A DNA stretch of 14,321 nt. Source: Planctomycetales bacterium (GTDB lineage Bacteria > Planctomycetota > Planctomycetia > Isosphaerales > Isosphaeraceae). Below, in pieces: positions 1 through 5,317 of this stretch (position 1 is the stretch's first letter; every line of letters begins with the position of its first letter). The stretch spans positions 1-14,321 of the forward strand of contig DAIDJI010000057.1 in NCBI GenBank assembly GCA_027451455.1. Reading direction: 5' to 3'. Below the pieces are notes generated by a model. That model was given only the letters and a program-made list of their open reading frames with translations, made no database searches and had not been told where the DNA came from. Position numbers and translations under genes: made by a program.

Positions 1-609
1 GTTGGAGATGAGGATGTTCGTTCCCTTGATATCGCGGTGGGTGACGCCCTGTTCGAGCGAAAACTTCAGCCCCTCGGCCAGTCCGAGCATCAGCGGAAGG
101 GCGTCGGTGCCGCTCATGCGTCCGCGGAGGCGGAGGAGTTCGCGGAGGTTCATCCCCTCGACGTACTCCATGATCATGTAGTGGCGGTTGTCATGGTGCC
201 CCACGTCGTTGATCTGGACGATGTTGGGGTGCTTCAGCCGCATTCCGGCCTCGGCCTCCTTGTGGAACCGCTTGACGGCGTCGGGAATCTGGACGAACCG
301 CTGACGGAGAACCTTCACGGCGAGCGGTTGGCCGCTGCCGGCGTGCTCGCCACGATAGACCCGCGCAAAGGTTCCCTCTGCCAGGTGGAACAGGACCTTG
401 GCCTCGCCGTAGAAGAAACCGGTGGCATCCCCCTTCTTGAGCCGGTCAATTTGCCAGCTTGTCAGTCGCCCCTTGCGGAGGAGGGTCCGCATCACCGCGT
501 CTGGCGAACCGTCCTCCGCTTCCTCGCGTGCCTCGCGGAGGTACTCACGCGAGACCAGGCCTAGACGGGAGACCTGGTCAATCATGGATTCGGCGTCGAG
601 TTCGATCAT
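1..609 (-). CDS. Serine/threonine protein kinase, N-terminal part (runs off the left edge)
   Basis: The visible 203 residues are the start of a Hanks-type Ser/Thr kinase, which would phosphorylate proteins on Ser/Thr. An N-terminal extension of about 70 residues, rich in charged helix and containing LTSWQIDRLKKG, precedes the kinase domain. The glycine-rich loop is LAEGTFARVYRG (about 76-87), with Ala at two of the usual Gly positions. The ATP-binding Lys is K99 in LAVKVL, the helix-C Glu is probably E118, HPNIV follows, and the hinge is MEYVEG. The catalytic loop HRDIKGTNIL (191-200) gives D193 as catalytic base and K195 as its partner. The sequence ends just before the DFG motif. The ATG at 609-607 is preceded by GAGGGG at good spacing. 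No membrane segment is visible, but one could lie beyond the edge. The extension is of a kind I associate with planctomycete kinases (recall, not checked). Confidence 0.95.
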   Translation of the reverse strand, partial: MIELDAESMIDQVSRLGLVSREYLREAREEAEDGSPDAVMRTLLRKGRLTSWQIDRLKKGDATGFFYGEAKVLFHLAEGTFARVYRGEHAGSGQPLAVKVLRQRFVQIPDAVKRFHKEAEAGMRLKHPNIVQINDVGHHDNRHYMIMEYVEGMNLRELLRLRGRMSGTDALPLMLGLAEGLKFSLEQGVTHRDIKGTNILISN

Positions 610-704
610 GGCAGGGAGCCCCTCGACCGTTGAGATAGGATGGATGGATCGAGTCCAGACTGCCCGCGGCAGAAACGCCGTCGGATTCATTGGATCGGAT
701 CGTC

Positions 705-719
705 GTTGATTCTATCAAC
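705..719. repeat. Perfect 6-bp inverted repeat with 3-nt centre
   Basis: GTTGAT-TCT-ATCAAC reads as a palindrome with a 3-nt centre, 96 bp upstream of the kinase start. It could be an operator half-site pair or chance. The left half overlaps a possible kinase -35 box on the minus strand. No transcription factor can be named from the sequence. Confidence 0.35.
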
Positions 720-904
720 TGAAGGAGGGCCAACGCCACTCGCGGGTGGATCCCCTCGTTCGGACACGGCGACGCGCGCACCACGGCACTTTGGATTCTA
801 TTACGCGTGTCGGATGATCCCGTGACGGGCGGCGCGTACGCCGCGTCTTCGGAAAAAATTCGGAAGCGTATCCTCACCCCGACCCCGGCGGTTTAGGTTC
901 CGAT

Positions 905-1078
905 ATGGAGGCTCTTCCCAGCGAGTCGCCGGCGCCCTCGGACCGAGGCGGCGGCGGTCTGGCGCGCCGGGAGGGAGCGGACCGCCGGTGGCTGTCGCAT
1001 CCTCGGGAGCGCCAGTTCGGCGGACAGGTCGGGAAACTCCCGGCGTCATTGAGTTATGGGGAGCGCAAATACCAATGA
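905..1078 (+). CDS. Possible 57-residue ORF whose stop overlaps the next start (doubtful)
   Basis: An ATG frame runs 57 codons and ends in a TGA that overlaps the ATG at 1075 as ATGA, the arrangement typical of translationally coupled genes. The product would be Gly/Arg/Ser-rich and end in LSYGERKYQ. No family was recognised, no Shine-Dalgarno sequence precedes it, and the GC-rich hairpin at 952-987 lies inside it. High GC keeps many frames open by chance, so only the ATGA overlap argues for it. Confidence 0.2.
   Translation: MEALPSESPAPSDRGGGGLARREGADRRWLSHPRERQFGGQVGKLPASLSYGERKYQ
952..987. repeat. GC-rich hairpin upstream of the small hypothetical gene
   Basis: CGGCGGTC (952-959) pairs perfectly with GACCGCCG (980-987). 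One wobble and one G-C pair extend the stem inward to about 10 bp around a loop of about 16 nt that contains the palindrome GGCGCGCC. It lies about 90 bp before the ATG at 1075. There is no T tract, so it does not look like an intrinsic terminator. Its role is unknown. Confidence 0.4.
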
Positions 1079-1440
1079 GCCAGTCATCCAATCCGGTCCC
1101 GACCATCGGGGAGCCCGGTTCCGAGCCGGGAACCAACGGCGAGTGGATCAATCGCAAGGCAACCGAGCAGGCCACCCGCGCTGCCAACGCCCGGCAGCTA
1201 AGCGGACGCAGGCGGTTCATCGACCCGACCACCTGCGAGCGTGAATACTCCGAAGCGGAGATGGAATTCATGATGGCCATGAACGAATACAAGAAGAAAA
1301 GCGGGCGGATGTTCCCAACCTGGAGCGAGGTCCTGGAGGTCTTGCAGGGCCTCGGCTACGAGAAGGTCGCCCCCGGCGTCCCGATCGGTCGCCTCGACCA
1401 GGCGGCCGGCACCCGGCCGGTCGCCGCCGGATCGCGATAA
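1075..1440 (+). CDS. Small hypothetical protein with a C-terminal FPTWSEVLEVLxxLGY motif
   Basis: This is a 121-residue soluble protein with no signal peptide or membrane segment. Residues 1-55 look disordered (Ser/Pro/Gly, then a basic stretch including GRRRF). A compact helical segment follows at about 57-98: YSEAEMEFMMAMNEYKKKSGRMFPTWSEVLEVLQGLGYEKV in outline. I recall similar short proteins in planctomycetes, where the Pro-Thr-Trp-Ser-Glu-Val-Leu core is the conserved part, but I know of no function. The basic patch and short helices could suit nucleic-acid or protein binding; that is speculation. The ATG at 1075 is preferred over the in-frame GTG at 988 because GGGGAG lies upstream and the extra 29 residues look like noise. 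The tail after about residue 100 is low complexity. Confidence 0.7.
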   Translation: MSQSSNPVPTIGEPGSEPGTNGEWINRKATEQATRAANARQLSGRRRFIDPTTCEREYSEAEMEFMMAMNEYKKKSGRMFPTWSEVLEVLQGLGYEKVAPGVPIGRLDQAAGTRPVAAGSR

Positions 1441-1472
1441 CGGGAGAGTGGGAAAGCGATCAAGGAGAATGC

Positions 1473-1506
1473 TCGCCCGCCGGTCCCGTTGACAGCCGGC
1501 GGGCGA
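1473..1506. repeat. 11-bp perfect inverted repeat around the gltX -35 box
   Basis: TCGCCCGCCGG (1473-1483) and CCGGCGGGCGA (1496-1506) are exact reverse complements separated by 12 nt. The loop contains TTGACA (1489-1494), which looks like the -35 box of gltX. The repeat starts 32 nt after the previous stop codon, so the RNA hairpin could also end the upstream transcript, although no T run follows. As DNA it could be an operator covering the promoter. Confidence 0.7.
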
Positions 1507-1517
1507 CATCCTATCGT
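1489..1517 (+). promoter_or_regulatory. Sigma70-like promoter of gltX
   Basis: A consensus -35 TTGACA (1489-1494) is followed after exactly 17 nt by TATCGT (1512-1517), which matches four of six positions of the -10 consensus. The predicted transcription start, about 6-8 nt after the -10 box, falls at about 1523-1525. That is on or just before the gltX ATG. Confidence 0.55.
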
Positions 1518-1524
1518 GACCCTC

Positions 1525-3012
1525 ATGACATTACGCACGAGATTCGCACCCAGCCCCACGGGCTTCTTGCACATCGGCGGGGTCCGCACGGCGCTCTTCA
1601 ACTGGCTGCTGGCGCGGCACCACGGCGGCCAGTTCATTCTCCGGATCGACGACACCGATCAGCAGCGGCACGTCGATGACGCCGTTCGTCGCATTCTGGA
1701 CGGCTTCCGGTGGATCGGAATCGACTGGGACGAGGGCCCCGAGGTCGGCGGACCGCACGGACCCTATTACCAGTCGGAGCGTGCCGAGCTCTACCGAAAA
1801 GCCGCCGCGCACCTGGTCGAATCCGGCCATGTCTACCGAGATTACAGTACCGAGGCCGAGCGAACCGCCGACCGGGCCGCCGCCGAGCGAGAGAAACGCG
1901 CCTATCGGTTCCGCCAGCTCCCGATCACCGACGAGCAAGTTGCCCAGTACGAGGCCGAGGGGCGGCCCTACGCGCTTCGGTTCCGTGTCCCTGTCGGCCG
2001 GACCCTCGTCCTGCATGACCTGATCAAGGGGGACGTCGAATTCGCCACCGACGAGATCGGCGACTTCGTCATCGTCCGCCCCGACGGCACCCCGCTCTAC
2101 AACTTCGCCAGCGCCGTCGACGACACCGAGATGAAGATCACCCACGTCGTCCGCGCCGAGGAGCACCTGTCGAATACGTTCCCGCAGCTCCTCGTCTTCG
2201 AGGCGCTGGGCGCCGAACTGCCGGCCTTCGCGCACATCCCCTATGTTGCGGAACCGGGCTCGAAGGCCAAGATGTCGAAGCGGAAGATTGAGGAGTACGA
2301 GAAGTCGGGTATCCTCGTCTACCTGCACCATTACATCGAGCGAGGCTACCTGCCCGAGGCCCTGCTGAACTACCTCGCCCGCCTTGGCTGGAGCTTCGAC
2401 GCCTCTCAGGAGGTCTTCTCCCGCGACGATCTGATCGAGAAATTTACCCTCGACCGGGTCAACAGCTCGCCCGCCAGCCACGACCAGGACAAGCTGTTCT
2501 GGCTCGAAGGCGAATGGATGAAGACGGCGTCGCCCGAGCGAAAGCTCGAAGGCGTCTTGCCGTACCTCCAGAAAGAAGGGCTGATCCCCGACCCGCCGAC
2601 CGCCGCCGATCGCGAGAGGATCACCCGCGTGATCGAGGCGCTCGGCGACCGGCTGAAGGTTTTCTCCGACGTCCTCAAGCTCGGCCGCTACTTCTTCATC
2701 GAGGAGCTGACCTACGATCCCGACGCGGTCAAGAAGCGGCTCCGCAAGGAGGGCGTGCCGGCAATGCTGGCCGAACTCGACCAGGTGCTCGCCCAGACCG
2801 AGCCGTACGACCTCGCCACGCTGGAGAAGGCCGTCCACGACTACGCCGAGCGTTCCGGACGGAAAATGGGGGACGTGGTCAACCCCCTACGGGTGGCCGT
2901 CACCGGTCAGGGGGTCGGACCGGGATTGTACGATTGCCTGGTGATCCTCGGCCGCGAGAACTGCCGCGCCCGGATCGCCCGGACCATTCAGATGTTGCTG
3001 CCCGCTTCGTGA
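1525..3012 (+). CDS. gltX: Glutamyl-tRNA synthetase
   Basis: This class I aminoacyl-tRNA synthetase charges tRNA-Glu with glutamate using ATP in the cytoplasm. The 495-residue length is normal for the bacterial family. The N-terminus RTRFAPSPTGFLHIGG carries the HIGH-type signature (H16-G19) and the usual RTALFNWLLARHHGG follows. Residues IDDTDQQR continue the Rossmann catalytic core. The second signature KMSKR is at 249-253. The C-terminal part (about 320-495) fits the helical anticodon-binding domain. The ATG at 1525 is chosen because family members begin within a few residues of the RTRFAPSPTG block. In-frame TTG (1489) and GTG (1516) overlap the promoter boxes. No Shine-Dalgarno sequence precedes the ATG, consistent with a leaderless or near-leaderless mRNA. 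Whether the enzyme is discriminating or also charges tRNA-Gln cannot be told here. Confidence 0.97.
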   Translation: MTLRTRFAPSPTGFLHIGGVRTALFNWLLARHHGGQFILRIDDTDQQRHVDDAVRRILDGFRWIGIDWDEGPEVGGPHGPYYQSERAELYRKAAAHLVESGHVYRDYSTEAERTADRAAAEREKRAYRFRQLPITDEQVAQYEAEGRPYALRFRVPVGRTLVLHDLIKGDVEFATDEIGDFVIVRPDGTPLYNFASAVDDTEMKITHVVRAEEHLSNTFPQLLVFEALGAELPAFAHIPYVAEPGSKAKMSKRKIEEYEKSGILVYLHHYIERGYLPEALLNYLARLGWSFDASQEVFSRDDLIEKFTLDRVNSSPASHDQDKLFWLEGEWMKTASPERKLEGVLPYLQKEGLIPDPPTAADRERITRVIEALGDRLKVFSDVLKLGRYFFIEELTYDPDAVKKRLRKEGVPAMLAELDQVLAQTEPYDLATLEKAVHDYAERSGRKMGDVVNPLRVAVTGQGVGPGLYDCLVILGRENCRARIARTIQMLLPAS

Positions 3013-3062
3013 GCGAAAATCAAGAAGCCTCCCGAATTTCGACAGGACCCAGGACGCCCCGC

Positions 3063-4028
3063 ATGCGGATCTTCGTCACCGGCTCGATCGCCTACGATTA
3101 CATCATGGTCTTCCCGGGCCGGTTCCGGGACCACATTCTCCCGGACCGGATGCACGTCCTGAGCGTCTCGTTCCTCGTCGAGTCGATGACCCGGCTCCGC
3201 GGCGGTACGGGGGCGAACATCGCCTATAACCTCGGTCTGCTCAAGGAGCGGCCCGTACTGGTCGGGAGCGTCGGCGAGGACTTCGCCGAGTACCGCGAAT
3301 GGCTCGAACGGCACGGGGTCGATTGCAGCGTGGTCCGCGTCGTCCCGGGCGACCACACCGCCTCCTGCTTCATCAACACCGACCTTCAGGATAACCAGAT
3401 CACCGCCTTCTACCCAGGCGCGATGGCCAAGGCGGCCGAGGTCTCGATCCTCGAGGCGGGCGCGACACCCTCCGACCTGGTCCTGATCGCACCCAATGAC
3501 CCCGCGGCAATGAATCGATACGTCCGCGAGTGCGTCGAGGCCGGAATCCCGTACCTTTACGACCCGTCGATGCAGCTTCCCCGGCTCGAGCGCGACGACC
3601 TCGAAAAGGGATGCCGGAGCGCCCGGATCGTCGCCGGAAACGACTACGAGTTCGGTATGATGGCGGAGAAGCTGGGCGTCACCGAGCCTGAACTCCGCCG
3701 GATCGCTCCGATCACCGTGATGACCCGGGGCGAGGCGGGCGCGCTCATCACGGTCGACGGCGAGGAGTACGAGATCCCGCCCGCGAAGGCCCGCGAGGTC
3801 CTCGATCCAACCGGCGCCGGCGACGCCTTCCGCGCAGGATTCGTCGTGGGATTGCACCGGGGATGGCCCTGGCCGGTCGTCGGACGGGTCGCCGCACTGA
3901 CGGCCGTCCACGCCGTCGAGCGGAAGGGACCGCAGCAGCACACGTACACTGTCGACGAATTCCGGGCCCGATATCGCGAGAACTACGGCGATGCCCCCGA
4001 ACTCGACCACCTCCGGAATCACTCCTGA
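3063..4028 (+). CDS. PfkB-family (ribokinase superfamily) sugar or nucleoside kinase
   Basis: This 321-residue cytoplasmic kinase transfers phosphate from ATP to a sugar or nucleoside hydroxyl. The N-terminal strand IFVTGSIAYDYI is followed by the substrate-binding glycine pair in RLRGGTGANIAYNLGLL (GG at 47-48). The C-terminal PfkB signature DPTGAGDAFRAGF (248-260) carries the anion-hole glycines and the catalytic base D254. The QITAFYPGAM stretch resembles adenosine/nucleoside kinase-like members more than fructokinases, so adenosine or another nucleoside is a reasonable guess, but the substrate is not fixed by the sequence. It starts 50 bp after gltX on the same strand and could share its transcript. 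An AGGA lies about 13 nt before the ATG. Confidence 0.92.
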   Translation: MRIFVTGSIAYDYIMVFPGRFRDHILPDRMHVLSVSFLVESMTRLRGGTGANIAYNLGLLKERPVLVGSVGEDFAEYREWLERHGVDCSVVRVVPGDHTASCFINTDLQDNQITAFYPGAMAKAAEVSILEAGATPSDLVLIAPNDPAAMNRYVRECVEAGIPYLYDPSMQLPRLERDDLEKGCRSARIVAGNDYEFGMMAEKLGVTEPELRRIAPITVMTRGEAGALITVDGEEYEIPPAKAREVLDPTGAGDAFRAGFVVGLHRGWPWPVVGRVAALTAVHAVERKGPQQHTYTVDEFRARYRENYGDAPELDHLRNHS

Positions 4029-4515
4029 TCACCCGGCGACCCACCCAGGCCGGACACGTCTTCGGCGACGAGGAGTGATCGCGCTTGTGATCCTCCTCCC
4101 CACGCTGGTGGCCGTTGAGATAGTCGTCCGCCGATGGGAGCGTCCCAGGGCCTCTCTCGAGATCGTGAACGAGGGCGACGGCCCGATGGAGGACCTGGTC
4201 GTCGCTTATGGCGGATCACGAATCCCGGTCGGGAAGGTCGAACGCGGACGGTCGGTCCGGCTCCGGATGACCGCCGGGCCGATGGGCCCCCTCAGCCTGG
4301 ATTTCCGGCAGAAGGGCAACCCAAACCCCTCGCTTCGAATCCCCGATTACGAGCCGAGTCAGCACCTCGCCGATGGCAACAAGTTTGTCGTGGTCGTCCA
4401 GGGTCCCTTGATCCAGCGATATGCCGAGGCGGACGAGGCACCCGACAACCCCGACGCCCCCTGGACCTGGCTCAAGCAATGGTTCTGGGACCAGTTCCAC
4501 AAATCCTTCTCCTGA
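3991..4515 (+). CDS. Hypothetical single-pass membrane protein
   Basis: The 174-residue product starts with a hydrophilic segment of about 27 residues ending in RTRLRRR. One hydrophobic helix follows (about 28-46, VIALVILLPTLVAVEIVV), then about 125 polar residues. The positive-inside rule places the C-terminal domain outside the cytoplasm. That domain (ASLEIVNEGDGPMEDLVVAYGG, then alternating strands) reads like a small beta-sandwich, and the tail is Trp/Phe-rich (WTWLKQWFWDQF). I do not recognise a family. The ATG at 3991 overlaps the kinase gene by 38 bp and lacks a clear Shine-Dalgarno sequence. A GTG at 4087 preceded by GAGGAG is a possible shorter start, but it would remove the basic anchor. 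It ends 23 bp before thpR, so the three genes may be cotranscribed. Confidence 0.65.
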   Translation: MPPNSTTSGITPDHPATHPGRTRLRRRGVIALVILLPTLVAVEIVVRRWERPRASLEIVNEGDGPMEDLVVAYGGSRIPVGKVERGRSVRLRMTAGPMGPLSLDFRQKGNPNPSLRIPDYEPSQHLADGNKFVVVVQGPLIQRYAEADEAPDNPDAPWTWLKQWFWDQFHKSFS

Positions 4516-4528
4516 TCCCAGGGGATCA
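4513..4528. repeat. 16-bp near-perfect palindrome at the stop codon before thpR
   Basis: TGATCCC-AG-GGGATCA has two 7-bp arms around a 2-nt centre. It begins on the TGA stop of the membrane-protein gene and ends 10 nt before the thpR ATG. As RNA it would make only a tight 6-bp hairpin with a 4-nt loop. As DNA it resembles an operator. The 11-mer GATCCCAGGGG within it recurs upstream of recA at 5270-5280. Confidence 0.35.
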
Positions 4529-4538
4529 AATCGCGACC

Positions 4539-5141
4539 ATGCCCGAGACGACACGAACCTTCATCGCGATCCCCATCCCCGACGCCATCGGCGCACAACT
4601 CGCTCGATGGCAGCATTCCCTCGGGCCTCAGATCCCGTCCTGCCGATGGGACGAGACCCGGCCGTTCCACATCACACTGGCCTTCCTGGGCGAGGTTGAC
4701 AACAGCGACCTCAACTCCCTTTGCCGCGCCGTGACCTCGGCCGTCGAGTCATCGCCCCGATTCGAGCTGAAGATCGTCGGACTGGGAGTCTTCCCCAGCC
4801 CGGATCGACCCCGTGTGGTCTGGGCCGGCGTCCAGGCAGACGACCTGGAGCCGCTAACCAGACTGCGAGCCGAGGTCGTCCAGGCGGCGACCCAGGCCGG
4901 CTACCGCCCCGACGACGATCGGTTTCACCCCCACGTCACCCTCGGCCGAATCAAGCCCAACCGGCGGAGCCAACCACACGACCTCACCAACCTGCTCCGC
5001 CGCGAACAGGTGCGCAACGGGGGTGGCTTCCGAGTCGACGAGGTCATCACATATTCCTCCGTCCTTGAGCCAGGCGGGCCGACCTACGCCCCCCTCGGCC
5101 GCGCCCGGCTCCACAGCAAAAAGGACGAACCGCCTCGTTGA
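4539..5141 (+). CDS. thpR: RNA 2',3'-cyclic phosphodiesterase (2H phosphoesterase, LigT/ThpR family)
   Basis: This enzyme hydrolyses 2',3'-cyclic phosphodiester RNA ends to 2'-phosphomonoesters; family members can also show 2'-5' RNA ligase activity in vitro. The 200-residue length fits. Both 2H motifs are intact: HITL at 44-47 (FHITLAFLGEV) and HVTL at 132-135 (FHPHVTLGRI). These provide the two catalytic His and two Thr. The N-terminal RTFIAIPIPDAI is typical. The ATG at 4539 has AGGGGA about 13 nt upstream, and this start gives the normal N-terminus. In other bacteria, for example Deinococcus and Firmicutes, thpR/ligT commonly sits with cinA and recA. Here it lies 157 bp upstream of recA, which keeps part of that arrangement; cinA is not adjacent. 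Confidence 0.95.
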   Translation: MPETTRTFIAIPIPDAIGAQLARWQHSLGPQIPSCRWDETRPFHITLAFLGEVDNSDLNSLCRAVTSAVESSPRFELKIVGLGVFPSPDRPRVVWAGVQADDLEPLTRLRAEVVQAATQAGYRPDDDRFHPHVTLGRIKPNRRSQPHDLTNLLRREQVRNGGGFRVDEVITYSSVLEPGGPTYAPLGRARLHSKKDEPPR

Positions 5142-5218
5142 CTTGCGACGACGGACGGCGGTAGCCTTCATCCGCGAGGACGACCGTCGGACCCGCCGAG
5201 AAACCTCGACGGCCCGGA

Positions 5219-5248
5219 TTGACCGGCGCCCACCCCTCGTGCTAGGAT
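5219..5248 (+). promoter_or_regulatory. Sigma70-like promoter of recA
   Basis: TTGACC (5219-5224, five of six consensus positions) and TAGGAT (5243-5248, four of six) are separated by 18 nt. The predicted start at about 5255 would give a leader of about 44 nt carrying the strong recA ribosome-binding site. This lets recA be expressed independently of thpR. Confidence 0.5.
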
Positions 5249-5250
5249 AG

Positions 5251-5264
5251 TGTTCTAAGGTACA
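5251..5264. promoter_or_regulatory. Imperfect palindrome at the predicted recA transcription start (candidate SOS operator)
   Basis: TGTTC-TAAG-GTACA is a 14-bp imperfect palindrome with four of five arm positions symmetric. It starts 3 nt after the -10 box, a position where LexA operators often lie. The TGTTC/GTAC elements recall known LexA boxes (CGAAC-N4-GTTCG in Firmicutes, GTAC-type in cyanobacteria) but match neither exactly. The regulator is an inference only. Confidence 0.3.
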
Positions 5265-5317
5265 TGCTCGATCCCAGGGGGCCGGAGGAGCGATCGCCGT
5301 GGCGAAACGACAGGTAA
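5264..5317 (+). CDS. Possible 17-residue upstream ORF overlapping the recA start (doubtful)
   Basis: An ATG at 5264, about 9 nt downstream of the predicted transcription start, opens a 17-codon frame (MLDPRGPEERSPWRNDR). It runs through the recA Shine-Dalgarno sequence and start codon in another frame and stops at TAA 5315-5317. It could be a leader peptide modulating recA translation. It has no Shine-Dalgarno sequence of its own, so it may simply be chance. Confidence 0.15.
   Translation: MLDPRGPEERSPWRNDR

Larger units (their letters stand above)
610..1074. other. Divergent intergenic region between the kinase and a small hypothetical gene
   Basis: These roughly 465 bases separate two divergent genes and should hold both promoters. 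A perfect short palindrome lies at 705-719 and a GC-rich hairpin at 952-987. On the minus strand, TTGATA (inside the palindrome) and TCCAAT spaced by 18 nt could serve as a weak -35/-10 for the kinase, but TCCAAT matches only four of six consensus positions. A 57-codon open frame at 905-1078 is listed separately. The other open frames here look like high-GC noise. No RNA gene was recognised. Confidence 0.6.

Noticed and set aside
801..1292. Minus-strand frame of 163 codons overlapping the small hypothetical gene
   Set aside because: Overlaps the better supported plus-strand gene with the FPTWSEVLEVL core and has no recognisable features.
1531..2838. Minus-strand frame of 435 codons opposite gltX
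   Set aside because: Antisense shadow of a complete glutamyl-tRNA synthetase; low-complexity Val/Gly/Leu/Asp composition and no ribosome-binding site.
2988..4022. Minus-strand frame of 344 codons opposite the PfkB kinase
   Set aside because: Antisense shadow of a conserved kinase with intact motifs.
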